Shown: positions 1 through 9,610 of the stretch, piece by piece
Layout of the letters: each line of letters opens with the position of its first letter
How positions within the stretch are numbered: the stretch's first letter is position 1
Assembly: GCA_015493425.1 (NCBI GenBank)
Contig: WGDG01000264.1
Span: forward strand, 1-35,733
Length of the DNA stretch: 35,733 nt
DNA from: Sulfurovum sp.
Lineage (GTDB): Bacteria > Campylobacterota > Campylobacteria > Campylobacterales > Sulfurovaceae
Direction of reading: 5' to 3'
Notes under the pieces: model-generated
What the model was told of the DNA's origin: nothing
Database searches by the model: none
What the model saw: the letters and a program-made list of their open reading frames with translations, nothing else
Made by a program: the position numbers and the translations under genes

Positions 1-2
1 AG

Positions 3-62
3 GAGATACTGGAGATACTCCGTGCTTTGGAAGATGAGATTAATGCACTGGAAGGGGGATAG
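3..62 (+). CDS. 3' end of upstream ORF (possibly the HsdS specificity subunit C-terminus)
   Basis: Open frame EILEILRALEDEINALEGG* ending at TAG 60-62, just before the hsdR GTG start at 64; HsdS assignment rests only on gene order. Confidence 0.35.
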   Translation, partial: EILEILRALEDEINALEGG

Positions 63-63
63 A

Positions 64-3000
64 GTGGAGAAGATCACCGAAAATGAGATAGAAGAATTTG
101 CCATAGAACTGTTAGAGCAGCAAGGATACACCTATGTCTACGCTCCGGACATTGCCCCTGACAGTGAAACACCCATGCGAACCTCTTTTGAGGAGGTACT
201 GCTCAAAGAGAAGACACTCTCCGCCCTCCAGAAGATCAACCCCACTCTTGACTATGACCTGATAGAAGAAGCCTATAAACAGATAGAACGCATCAAATCG
301 CCTGACCTTTTGGTGGATAATGAAACCTTTCATACGATGCTGACAGAGGGCATTACCGTAGAACGGCAGCAGGACGGTGTGGCCAGAGGAGAGATCGTCA
401 AGCTGGTGGATTCTGATGATGTGCAATCGAATGACTTCATGGTAATGAACCAGTTTACTGTTGTAGAAGACGGTGTGAACAAGCGACCGGACCTCATACT
501 CTTTGTGAACGGGTTGCCGTTGGTGGTCATAGAACTGAAAAACCCTGTCGATGAGAATGCGACCATCAAGTCCGCCTACAAGCAGATACAGACCTATAAA
601 AGCTCCATTCCTTCCCTCTTTACCTACAATGCCTTCTGTGTTATCTCTGACGGGCTGGAAGCCAAAGCCGGTACCATCTCGGCAGGCTGGACGCGCTTTA
701 TGGCGTGGAAGAGCAGCGACGGCAAGGGTGAAGCCTCCAAGCTTGTTTCCCAGGTGGAAACGCTCATTAAAGGGATGCTCAATCCTGTAACATTGCTCGA
801 TTTGGTACGCAGCTTCATTGTTTATGAAAAGAGTGCCAAAGAGGACAGCAAAACAGGACTGACGACTATAGAGACAGTGAAAAAGCTGGCTGCATACCAT
901 CAGTACTATGCCGTCAACAAAGCTGTAGCTTCTACACTTCGGGCAGTTGCTATGGATAACTATGAAGATAAAGTAGCCGAAGATCCTGTGGCGTATGGGC
1001 TTCCCAGTGTAGAGAACCAGCCCAAAGGAGACAGGAAAGCTGGGGTAGTGTGGCATACACAGGGGAGCGGAAAATCGCTTTCGATGGTATTTTATACTGG
1101 GAAGATCGTATTGGCACTGGACAACCCAACGGTACTGGTGATCACGGACAGAAACGATCTGGATGATCAGCTCTTCGATACCTTCGCCTCCTCACAAAGC
1201 CTGCTCAGGCAGACACCAGTACAGGCAGAAGACAGGGAACACCTGAAAACACTTTTGAAAGTGACTTCCGGCGGTGTGGTTTTTACCACCATTCAGAAGT
1301 TCCAGCCCGAAGAGGGGAATGTATATGATGTGCTTTCTGAGAGAAAGAACATCATTGTCATCGCAGATGAAGCGCATAGAACGCAGTACGGGTTTAAAGC
1401 CAAGACCGTAGATGAGAAAGATACCGAAGGGAATGTCGTTGGCAAAAAAATCGTCTATGGGTTTGCCAAGTATCTCAGAGATGCCCTGCCCAATGCCACC
1501 TATCTCGGATTTACCGGAACCCCCATAGAGAGTACCGATGTCAATACGCCTGCGGTGTTTGGAGATTATGTCGATATTTATGATATTTCACAGGCGGTGG
1601 AAGATGGTGCTACGGTCAAGATCTACTATGAGAGCAGGCTGGCGAAGATCAATCTAAGCGATGAAGGAAAGAAGCTTGTTAAAGAGCTAGATGATGAGCT
1701 TCGAGGTGACGACCTGAGTGAAACACAGAAAGCCAAAGCCAAATGGACACAGCTTGAAGCACTCATAGGGAGTGAAGACCGTATTCGAGAGGTCGCCAAA
1801 GATATTGTCACCCACTTTGAAGCCAGACAGGAGGTGTTCGAGGGTAAAGGGATGATCGTAGCGATGAGCAGACGGATTGCGGCGAAGCTGTATGAGGAGA
1901 TTATCAAGATTAGACCTCAGTGGCACAGTGACGATCTGGACAAGGGAGCCATTAAGGTAGTGATGACTGCCAGTTCCAGTGACGGACCAGAGATCGCCAG
2001 ACACCATACAACCAAGCAGCAGAGACGGGAACTTGCCAATCGCATGAAAGACCCTACTGATGAACTGAAATTGGTCATCGTGCGTGATATGTGGCTGACA
2101 GGTTTCGATGCACCTTCATTGCATACACTCTATATAGACAAACCAATGCAGGGTCATAACCTGATGCAGGCGATCGCAAGGGTCAACAGGGTTTACAAGG
2201 ATAAGCCGGGAGGTTTGGTGGTGGACTACCTGGGAATTGCCAGTGACCTAAAAAAAGCACTGTCGTTCTACAGTGACAGCGGAGGCAGGGGAGACCCGGC
2301 ATTGGCACAGGAACAGGCTGTAGCACTTATGTTGGAAAAACTGGAAGTGGTCTCGCAGATGTTTCATGGATTTGCCTATGAAGAATACTTTGAGGCAGAT
2401 ACCAGAAGGAAGCTCTCCATCATTCTTGAAGCGGAAGAGCATATATTGGGACTGGAAGACGGTAAGAAACGCTATATCGATGAAGTGACGGCACTCTCTC
2501 AGGCATTTGCCATTGCCGTGCCGCATGAAGAGGCGATGGATGTCAAAGATGAAGTCTCCTTCTTTCAGGCAGTCAAAGCCAGACTGGTGAAGTTTGACAG
2601 TACCGGCAGCGGAAAGAGCGACGAGGAGATGGAGACGACCATCCGGCAGGTCATAGACAAAGCACTGGTGACCGAACAGGTAATAGACATCTTCGACGCA
2701 TCGGGGATCAAAAAACCGGACATCTCCATTCTCTCCGAAGAGTTCCTCTTGGAAGTGCAGGGGATGAAACATAAGAACATCGCCATGGAAGTCCTCAAAA
2801 AGCTGCTCAATGACGAGATAAAGACCCGCGCCAAAAAGAACATCGTACAGAGCAAGACACTGATGGAGATGCTGGAAAACTCCATTCAGAAGTACCATAA
2901 CAAGATCATTACCGCAGCAGAAGTGATTGAGGAGTTGATACAGCTTAGTAAGGAAATTCACAAGATGGATGAAGAGCCCAAAGAGATGGGATTAACCGAC

Positions 3001-3276
3001 TTTGAGTATGCATTCTATACCGCAGTATCCGACAATGAAAGTGCGAAAGAGGTTATGCAAAAAGAGGTGCTACGTGACTTGGCTGTTGTATTGACTGAAA
3101 GAGTGAAGGCTAACGCCTCAATTGACTGGACGATCAAGGAAAGTGTTAGGGCAAAACTAAAGGTAATCGTCAAGCGAACATTGCGACAGTTTGGGTACCC
3201 ACCCGATATGCAGAAACTGGCAACCGAAACCATACTTAAGCAGGCGGAGATGATAGCGAGTGAGTTGGCGGCATAG
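64..3276 (+). CDS. hsdR: Type I restriction-modification system, restriction (R) subunit HsdR
   Basis: Nuclease motif RPDLILFVNGLPLVVIELKNP; Walker A HTQGSGKS; DEAHRTQYG; GFTGTPI; helicase motif VI-like region QAIARVNRVY. Likely GTG start at 64 (residue 15 of the ORF track). Confidence 0.95.
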   Translation: MEKITENEIEEFAIELLEQQGYTYVYAPDIAPDSETPMRTSFEEVLLKEKTLSALQKINPTLDYDLIEEAYKQIERIKSPDLLVDNETFHTMLTEGITVERQQDGVARGEIVKLVDSDDVQSNDFMVMNQFTVVEDGVNKRPDLILFVNGLPLVVIELKNPVDENATIKSAYKQIQTYKSSIPSLFTYNAFCVISDGLEAKAGTISAGWTRFMAWKSSDGKGEASKLVSQVETLIKGMLNPVTLLDLVRSFIVYEKSAKEDSKTGLTTIETVKKLAAYHQYYAVNKAVASTLRAVAMDNYEDKVAEDPVAYGLPSVENQPKGDRKAGVVWHTQGSGKSLSMVFYTGKIVLALDNPTVLVITDRNDLDDQLFDTFASSQSLLRQTPVQAEDREHLKTLLKVTSGGVVFTTIQKFQPEEGNVYDVLSERKNIIVIADEAHRTQYGFKAKTVDEKDTEGNVVGKKIVYGFAKYLRDALPNATYLGFTGTPIESTDVNTPAVFGDYVDIYDISQAVEDGATVKIYYESRLAKINLSDEGKKLVKELDDELRGDDLSETQKAKAKWTQLEALIGSEDRIREVAKDIVTHFEARQEVFEGKGMIVAMSRRIAAKLYEEIIKIRPQWHSDDLDKGAIKVVMTASSSDGPEIARHHTTKQQRRELANRMKDPTDELKLVIVRDMWLTGFDAPSLHTLYIDKPMQGHNLMQAIARVNRVYKDKPGGLVVDYLGIASDLKKALSFYSDSGGRGDPALAQEQAVALMLEKLEVVSQMFHGFAYEEYFEADTRRKLSIILEAEEHILGLEDGKKRYIDEVTALSQAFAIAVPHEEAMDVKDEVSFFQAVKARLVKFDSTGSGKSDEEMETTIRQVIDKALVTEQVIDIFDASGIKKPDISILSEEFLLEVQGMKHKNIAMEVLKKLLNDEIKTRAKKNIVQSKTLMEMLENSIQKYHNKIITAAEVIEELIQLSKEIHKMDEEPKEMGLTDFEYAFYTAVSDNESAKEVMQKEVLRDLAVVLTERVKANASIDWTIKESVRAKLKVIVKRTLRQFGYPPDMQKLATETILKQAEMIASELAA

Positions 3277-3389
3277 AGGTTTTGTGTATCAGGGGTAAAG
3301 AGTAATATCAGATATATTTTGGTATCATTTAAGAAATTATTAAAAAAAGGGTGCGAAGTTGCAACATAGTACCCTTTAATGGATACCTT

Positions 3390-5702
3390 ATGAAACGAAA
3401 AGCCACTTTCTTTCCAAAACCGCCCAAAAAAAATTCCTCCGACCACAATTCTAGAAAAGAGATACCCAAATATCTTATCGAGACAGACCCCAATTTTTCA
3501 GGTAATTATTATGAGAGGATAGCTCCATATTTAAACGATGAACAGTTTAAGGAGTTGGCTAAAAAAGTCTATAACGAAAAATTTATTGAAAGGACAGGCC
3601 AAAATCAAAAGATGCAAAAAAAGCAGGTTGAAGCACTACTAAAAGAAGTAGTTATTAGTACTGAAGAACATCATGGGAAAGAAGATATTCTTGAACTGTT
3701 CGATATGTTGAAAAAGGAAAAAGCTGAAGAAAATCATCATCAAAAGTCGATGTCGGAGAATTTGTTGAAACCATATGTTTCTCCTGCGGAATATAAATTA
3801 CCAAAAAAATTGAAAATTAAACGCAAGCCAAAAAAAGAAAACTTGGATGAGACGGGTTATCATATCCTGGAACTGGCTGGACATTATGACGAAGGTCATT
3901 TTGTGAGAACAGGCAAGTGGGAAGGATTGAGTTATTATCCGTCTCGGGATATCATGTTGAAAGATGATGGAAAGTGGTACATAAAAAGCAATGAGTTAAG
4001 TGAACGAACAGATGAAGATGTTTTTGATGTGTTGGCTGATATGTCTGAATTTGAAAAGGTTTTTAATTATCATTGGCATGTCAAATATACCGATTTTAAT
4101 ATCGAAACAGGGCTGACAGCACGTTTTTCAAAGCGGGAGATCTCCGGTGAGGGTAGGCTAAAAAAGGTTGCAAAATATCTAGGACTACGGTATGTACCGG
4201 AAGAAAAAATACCCTTGGCACAAGGTGTTAAATCGATAAAAGAGCAGCATCATATCGATAGACAAAACAAATATAGACAGCTAATGATGAAATTTAAGCA
4301 TATAGAACAGCAGCAACAAAAAGATGCAAAAATAGAGAGCGTGGAGCAACATTTGGCGAAGCAAGTTACCCGTAAACATGAAGAACAAAGAAATTCATTT
4401 TACCTACAGGGAAATCTTACAGCTTTGTATCAAGAGATATTAGAATTGAAGATGACACTGCAAGATACGGAAGAGAAGTTGAATTCGCGAGAGAATCGGG
4501 TTAAGGAATTGGAAGATCAGGTTGTAAAAAAAGAGGCCAAAGTTACCGAGCTTGCATCAAAAGTGAATGAATTGGAGAAAAAATATAATCAAGAAGTTCA
4601 ACTAAGAAAAACAAAAGAAAACGGCCTTGCCAGGGAGAAAGATGCCGTTAAGGTGCTAACAAGTGAGTTAGCTTCAAAAACAGAACAACTAAATAAGGTA
4701 AACAGTAAAAAAATAAATGTAGAAAAAGAGCTCAGTACCACTAAGAAGACATTGAAGGAAAAAGAGAAAAAAAATAAAGAGCTTAAAGAAAGAGTTGAAC
4801 AACTGAAAGAGCTTGCGTATAGCGATCGAGACGGGTATAGAAATGGAGAGAAAACAGGTAGGAAGTTGACATATAAGCACTTGTATGAATTTAGAGAACA
4901 AAATATTAAAACCCTGAAAGATCAAATCAAGGAAAAAGAAGATGAGATTGCTGGTTTTGGGGCAAAAGTAGAAGAGTTAGAGACAAAGAAAAACCAGGAA
5001 GTTCAAAACAGTACTGAAAAAGAAAAGGAACTTGCAAAGGAGAAGGATGCCTTTAGTGAGATTAAGAGTAAGTTTGACTCACTAACAGAGCAATTTAATG
5101 AGTTAACTAGTGAAAAACTAAATTTAGAAGAAGGGCTCATCAGTGCCAATCGATCATTAAAAAGTGAAGAGAAAGAAAATGAAAACCTTAAAAAGGAAAT
5201 TGATAAACTGAGTGGACTTGTATATAGTGACCGTGATATATATCGAAATGGGGAGAAAACAGATAAAAAATTTACATATAAGCGCTTGTTTGAACTAAGA
5301 GATGAAAAACTACGTTTGTCTCAGAGTACTGTTGAAACGTATGATAATGAGAACAAAAAATTGCAAGAAGATATTACCCAGAGAGATTTAGAAATTGAAT
5401 GGCTTAGCGAACAACTTTTATTATTAAAGGAAAGTATACCTGAGTTGGATGAGCCTGAACTATTTATTGATGGGGAAGAATCTTATGCCAATATAGAGCT
5501 TGAAGCAAAGAAAAAAGAAAATGAAAATCTCACAGAAGTGATTTATAAGATGAGGGATTATGATATACCGAAGAGTGCTCTTGAAGGAGATATAGAAAAT
5601 ATTGTAAAAACAGTTAAGGAGGGGATATGGAGAAAACGAATCCAACCTCAAAAAAATACAGCTAGTTACAAGAGTAGTGGTGGTTTCAAACCTGGCAGAT
5701 AA
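3390..5702 (+). CDS. Large coiled-coil protein with N-terminal domain containing YHWHVKY (HxH) motif; function unknown
   Basis: Long open frame; N-terminal region HILELAGHYDEGHFVRTGKWEG...FNYHWHVKYTDFNIETGLTARFSKRE followed by an extended heptad-like Glu/Lys-rich coiled coil; ATG at 3390 preferred. Confidence 0.8.
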   Translation: MKRKATFFPKPPKKNSSDHNSRKEIPKYLIETDPNFSGNYYERIAPYLNDEQFKELAKKVYNEKFIERTGQNQKMQKKQVEALLKEVVISTEEHHGKEDILELFDMLKKEKAEENHHQKSMSENLLKPYVSPAEYKLPKKLKIKRKPKKENLDETGYHILELAGHYDEGHFVRTGKWEGLSYYPSRDIMLKDDGKWYIKSNELSERTDEDVFDVLADMSEFEKVFNYHWHVKYTDFNIETGLTARFSKREISGEGRLKKVAKYLGLRYVPEEKIPLAQGVKSIKEQHHIDRQNKYRQLMMKFKHIEQQQQKDAKIESVEQHLAKQVTRKHEEQRNSFYLQGNLTALYQEILELKMTLQDTEEKLNSRENRVKELEDQVVKKEAKVTELASKVNELEKKYNQEVQLRKTKENGLAREKDAVKVLTSELASKTEQLNKVNSKKINVEKELSTTKKTLKEKEKKNKELKERVEQLKELAYSDRDGYRNGEKTGRKLTYKHLYEFREQNIKTLKDQIKEKEDEIAGFGAKVEELETKKNQEVQNSTEKEKELAKEKDAFSEIKSKFDSLTEQFNELTSEKLNLEEGLISANRSLKSEEKENENLKKEIDKLSGLVYSDRDIYRNGEKTDKKFTYKRLFELRDEKLRLSQSTVETYDNENKKLQEDITQRDLEIEWLSEQLLLLKESIPELDEPELFIDGEESYANIELEAKKKENENLTEVIYKMRDYDIPKSALEGDIENIVKTVKEGIWRKRIQPQKNTASYKSSGGFKPGR
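4812..5621 (+). repeat. Internal approx. 135-codon tandem duplication in the coiled-coil protein; most conserved part (L.YSDRD.YRNGEKT.-K.TYK-L.E.R) at about 4812-4895 and 5217-5300
   Basis: LAYSDRDGYRNGEKTGRKLTYKHLYEFRE at 4812 and LVYSDRDIYRNGEKTDKKFTYKRLFELRD at 5217; offset exactly 405 bp; preceding coiled coils also align. Confidence 0.8.
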
Positions 5703-5967
5703 TATTTTAATAGAATAAACATTATGTTAATCAAAATATATATTTACAACACAATACTATATTATATTATGAAAAATATTTAAATTTTGATGTTTTAAAT
5801 ACAGTATCTATTCTTGCACTAAAAAAGAGGTATATTTTGATGGTGTATTATGTTATGAATTATTTTTAGGTGCTAAAATCTATTTAAAATTATACAAAAG
5901 TAGATTTATATTTAAAACAAGAACAAAATCTGTTATAAATACATAAAAGTATAATTTTGAGGTAATT

Positions 5968-6234
5968 ATGTCAAAGGGCAAACAGGTAAAACCATTACCG
6001 ACTCCAGATCTTAGCCAACAGCTGTCATTGAAGTTGATCGGTGAAGTGATAAAGGCAAGAAGAACACAGCAGATGCTGGACATGAAAACTGCTGCAATGC
6101 TTTGCAATGTTTCCATCGTCACCCTAAACAAGATAGAAAACGGCTCTCCAGGTATACGTATGGATTCTGTTCTTAAAGTAATGTCAGCACTCGGTATCCA
6201 TATACACATCGAGTCATGGGAGAGTGATGTTTGA
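5968..6234 (+). CDS. XRE-family helix-turn-helix protein, HipB-like antitoxin
   Basis: LIGEVIKARRTQQMLDMKTAAMLCNVSIVTLNKIENGSPGIRMDSVLKVMSALGIHI is a canonical XRE HTH. Confidence 0.85.
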   Translation: MSKGKQVKPLPTPDLSQQLSLKLIGEVIKARRTQQMLDMKTAAMLCNVSIVTLNKIENGSPGIRMDSVLKVMSALGIHIHIESWESDV

Positions 6235-6305
6235 AAAGATTAGAAGTCAATTTAAATGAGTTTCACGTCAGGACATTGTGTGTTGATTTCAAAGAGAATC
6301 AATAA
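6231..6305 (+). pseudogene. hipA-like N-terminal remnant (24 codons then stop)
   Basis: TTG at 6231 overlaps the stop of the XRE gene; translates to MKRLEVNLNEFHVRTLCVDFKENQ*, resembling the HipA N-terminus; no kinase domain downstream. Confidence 0.6.
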
Positions 6306-6365
6306 AGCGTTTTTGAAAAAATTTACTACCCGAAGACAAAGGTCTCGATGTAAATTGAATTAAAT

Positions 6366-6388
6366 ATTTCGGGAAAAATTGTAGAGTG
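6366..6388 (+). repeat. Dispersed motif copy 1: atttcgggaaaaattgtagagtg
   Basis: 22/23 identity with 31247-31269 (atttcgggagaaattgtagagtg). Confidence 0.65.
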
Positions 6389-6420
6389 AGTGAAAGGACT
6401 ACACCCTTCTGGGACAACAA

Positions 6421-6492
6421 TAAGAGGCAATCTGCAAACAAAAAAACATATGGTCAGTTTTTCATATTTGTTCATTCTCGTCTTGCCTCTTA
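6421..6492. repeat. Perfect 10-bp inverted repeat TAAGAGGCAA...TTGCCTCTTA bounding a 52-nt spacer
   Basis: 6421-6430 is the exact reverse complement of 6483-6492; lies downstream of the minus-strand RND operon. Confidence 0.7.
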
Positions 6493-6535
6493 AAAATTCA
6501 AGGGGCAGTTCTGATCCTGCATTATCAGCACAAGA

Positions 6536-9500
6536 TCATCCCTTTCCGTCTTTCTTTTGAGAAAAGTGCAAATATAGAATCGGCAGGACGATCAGTGTCA
6601 GCAGCGTAGAGGAGATAAGTCCACTTATCACTACGATCGCCAGCGGCCGCTGGATCTCCGAGCCCGGACCTGTAGCGAAAAGCAGAGGCAGGAGGCCCAA
6701 TGCCGCGATCAGTGCTGTCATCAGTACGGGGCGTAGACGCTTGATGGAGCCTTCGACGACTGCCTCCCTGAGATCGGAACCGTTTTTCACCAGGTAGTTG
6801 AAGTAGTTGACCAGTACGACTCCGTTCAAAACGGCAATACCAAGAAGGGCGATGAAGCCTACCGAAGCCGGTACTGAGAGATACTCCCCACTGAAATAGA
6901 GCCCGATAAATCCTCCAATAAGTGCCAATGGTACATTGATAAGCACAATCATCGCCTGTCTGAGGGAACTGAAAGAGATAAAGAGCAGTATGAAAATTAG
7001 AAAAAGAGCTAACGGTACGATGATTGCCAGTCTGGATGCAGCCCGCTGCTGGTTTTTGAACTCACCGCCGTATTCGACATAGTAACCCGGAGGCATCTTG
7101 ATATCCTGCACTACTCGTTTTTGAACTTCTTCGACAAAACTGACAAGGTCTCGCCCCTCGACATTGGACTGCACGATGGTCTTTCTGTAACCGTGTTCAT
7201 GCTCGATCTGCACAGGACCTGAACTGGAGACAAATTTTACGAAGTTGCTCAGAGGGATTGCCTTGCCTTCCGCAATAGGGTAGTAGAGGTTGCGTATCTT
7301 ATCCAAAGAGTTACGCAGATCCTTCTTTCCCTTGATCGTAAGTGGAATACGTCGCATCCCTTCCTGAATGATCCCCACATCCACACCGGTAAGCATCGAT
7401 TTAAGGAAACTGTTGAGTGCCTCTTGACTAATACCGTAGTAAGCCATCGTTTTTTTGTCAAACTCCAACTCGAAGTACTCGACACCCTCATTGGCTTTTT
7501 TGTAGACATCAACATTTCCCGGGATTTTTTCGAGAAGTGATTTGATCTTCACAGCAATCTCTTCAAGCTTCTTATTGTCATTTCCGAATATCGCAATAGC
7601 AAGGTCACCTCTTACACCTGTCAACATTTCAGACACACGCATCTCAATGGGTTGGGTGAAGCTGTATTCGATCCCGACAAACTCATCGAGTACTTTCCGT
7701 ATCTCATTGATAACAAATTCTTTGGAAGGTATACGCCACTCTTCTTTGGGTTTAAGTACCAAAAAGGTATCGGTATCGTTCAGCCCCATAGGGTCAAGTC
7801 CGAGCTCGTCACTTCCGGTTCTTGCAATAATCTCTTTGATCTCGGGAACATGAGTAAGCAGCTTTTTTTGCACCTTCAAGTTCAAAGCAAGACTCTCTCT
7901 GAGTGAAATGGAAGGAAGCATCTCCACACCGATAATAATGCTCCCCTCATCCATTGTCGGCATAAAGGTCTTTCCGGTTTTATCGGCAAATACCAATGAA
8001 ATGCCAAAGAGTACCAAAACCGCTGCGATGGTTACTTTTGCATGCTTAATGGCAGAGTTGAGTATGGGACGATATTCCTTGACAATCATTCTAACAATAG
8101 GTGACTCTTTGTCCGGACGCTTTTTGAGAATAAACGAACTGAGCACGGGAATAAGTGTGAGTGCCAGTATCAGTGAACTGAAAAGTGCAAAGATGATACT
8201 CAGTGCCACCGGCTTAAAGAGTTTCCCCTCCAGCCCTTCCAGGGTCAGCAGCGGCATAAATACAATGATGATGATCAGTACACCCGTAATGATAGAGGGT
8301 GCCATCTCCACTGTAGCTTCATAGATAATATGCAGCTTGCTCTGGCGTTTTCGCTTGGAGTTGCCAAGCTCCGCCGTAATATGTTCCACAACGACCACGG
8401 CTGAATCCACCAGCATACCGATTGCAATGGCAAGTCCTCCTAGACTCATCAAGTTCGCAGTCAAACCGAAGTACTGCATGGCGATAAAACTCATCAAAAG
8501 GGCAAAGGGCAAAATGAGTGCGACGCTAACCGCCGATGCCAGGTTGCCCAGCATCAGAAGCAGAATAACCATAATGAGGATGATCGCTTCGTAAAGTGCT
8601 TTCTTCACTGTATCGGTAGCAAGGTTAACTAGATCGGAGCGATCATAAAATATATTTATTTTCGTACCGTTTGGCAGCATCTTTTCGATACGGGAAAGTT
8701 CCGCTTTGACGGCGTTGAGAACCAACTCGGTGTTGATACCTTTGAGGCCCAGCACTAGTCCTTCGACCGCTTCACCTTCACCGTTCTTGCTGACAAACCC
8801 CGATCGTGTCAAGTGTCCAAAATGCACCGTCGCCACATCTGCAATCGTTACGACACGGGAATCTATCTTCTTGACCGGAAGCGTTTTAATGTCATAAATA
8901 TTTTTCAGTCTGCCGACACTACGTATCAGAATACTCTCTACCCCCTGTGATACCCGTCCCGCACCGTCATTTCGGTTGTTCTTCTCAAGCGTCAGAAGAA
9001 TATCATCAAGTGTCACGCCCATAGCACGCATTCTGTCCAGATCTGGCACCACTTCATACGTCTTGACCTTTCCGCCAAGTGCATTAACCTCTGCAACACC
9101 GCTGATTGCCCTCAGTTTCGGAGCGATGACCCAGTCAAGGAGTGTACGTTTTGCTTCCAGACCCAGTGCATCCGACTCTATCGTAAACATCAATATATCA
9201 CTAAGCGGCGTAGAGATCGGTGCCAATCCGCCGCTGATATCAGCCGGCAGTTCATCTTTGACCTCTCCCAGACGCTCACTCACCTGCTGTCTTGCCCAGT
9301 AGATGTCGGTACCATCCTCAAAATCGATCGTAACATCACACAGACCGTATTTGGTGGTCGAACGCATCATGGTCTCGTGGGGAATACCCACCATCTTCAT
9401 CTCAATAGGCGTAGTAATACGTGACTCGACCTCGGCAGGTGTCATCCCGCTGGATTTCATAATAATCTTCACCTGTGTCGGAGAGATATCGGGAAAAGCA

Positions 9501-9610
9501 TCGACAGGAAGCTCATTATAGGTCTTGATTCCGAACCCGAGAATCGCAAGTGCCAGCAGTGAAACAAAGAAGCGTCTTGCGAGAGCAAAACTGATGATCT
9601 TATTCATCAT
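6536..9610 (-). CDS. CusA/CzcA-family heavy-metal efflux RND transporter
   Basis: 1024 aa; DFEDGTDIYWARQQVSERL, ALNSFLKSMLTGVDVGIIQEGMRRIPL, LFATGPGSEIQRPLAIVVISGLISSTLLTLIVLPILY are typical of HME-RND. Confidence 0.92.
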   Translation of the reverse strand: MMNKIISFALARRFFVSLLALAILGFGIKTYNELPVDAFPDISPTQVKIIMKSSGMTPAEVESRITTPIEMKMVGIPHETMMRSTTKYGLCDVTIDFEDGTDIYWARQQVSERLGEVKDELPADISGGLAPISTPLSDILMFTIESDALGLEAKRTLLDWVIAPKLRAISGVAEVNALGGKVKTYEVVPDLDRMRAMGVTLDDILLTLEKNNRNDGAGRVSQGVESILIRSVGRLKNIYDIKTLPVKKIDSRVVTIADVATVHFGHLTRSGFVSKNGEGEAVEGLVLGLKGINTELVLNAVKAELSRIEKMLPNGTKINIFYDRSDLVNLATDTVKKALYEAIILIMVILLLMLGNLASAVSVALILPFALLMSFIAMQYFGLTANLMSLGGLAIAIGMLVDSAVVVVEHITAELGNSKRKRQSKLHIIYEATVEMAPSIITGVLIIIIVFMPLLTLEGLEGKLFKPVALSIIFALFSSLILALTLIPVLSSFILKKRPDKESPIVRMIVKEYRPILNSAIKHAKVTIAAVLVLFGISLVFADKTGKTFMPTMDEGSIIIGVEMLPSISLRESLALNLKVQKKLLTHVPEIKEIIARTGSDELGLDPMGLNDTDTFLVLKPKEEWRIPSKEFVINEIRKVLDEFVGIEYSFTQPIEMRVSEMLTGVRGDLAIAIFGNDNKKLEEIAVKIKSLLEKIPGNVDVYKKANEGVEYFELEFDKKTMAYYGISQEALNSFLKSMLTGVDVGIIQEGMRRIPLTIKGKKDLRNSLDKIRNLYYPIAEGKAIPLSNFVKFVSSSGPVQIEHEHGYRKTIVQSNVEGRDLVSFVEEVQKRVVQDIKMPPGYYVEYGGEFKNQQRAASRLAIIVPLALFLIFILLFISFSSLRQAMIVLINVPLALIGGFIGLYFSGEYLSVPASVGFIALLGIAVLNGVVLVNYFNYLVKNGSDLREAVVEGSIKRLRPVLMTALIAALGLLPLLFATGPGSEIQRPLAIVVISGLISSTLLTLIVLPILYLHFSQKKDGKG

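Noticed and set aside
112-1056. 314-aa minus-strand ORF
   Set aside because: Antisense to hsdR; no domain, typical shadow ORF
5877-5911. AAATCTA...TAGATTT inverted repeat in AT-rich spacer
   Set aside because: Short arms in very AT-rich sequence; expected by chance
3000-6300. Possible prophage or integrative element around the coiled-coil gene
   Set aside because: No integrase, tRNA attachment site or terminal repeats seen; only AT-rich composition supports foreign origin
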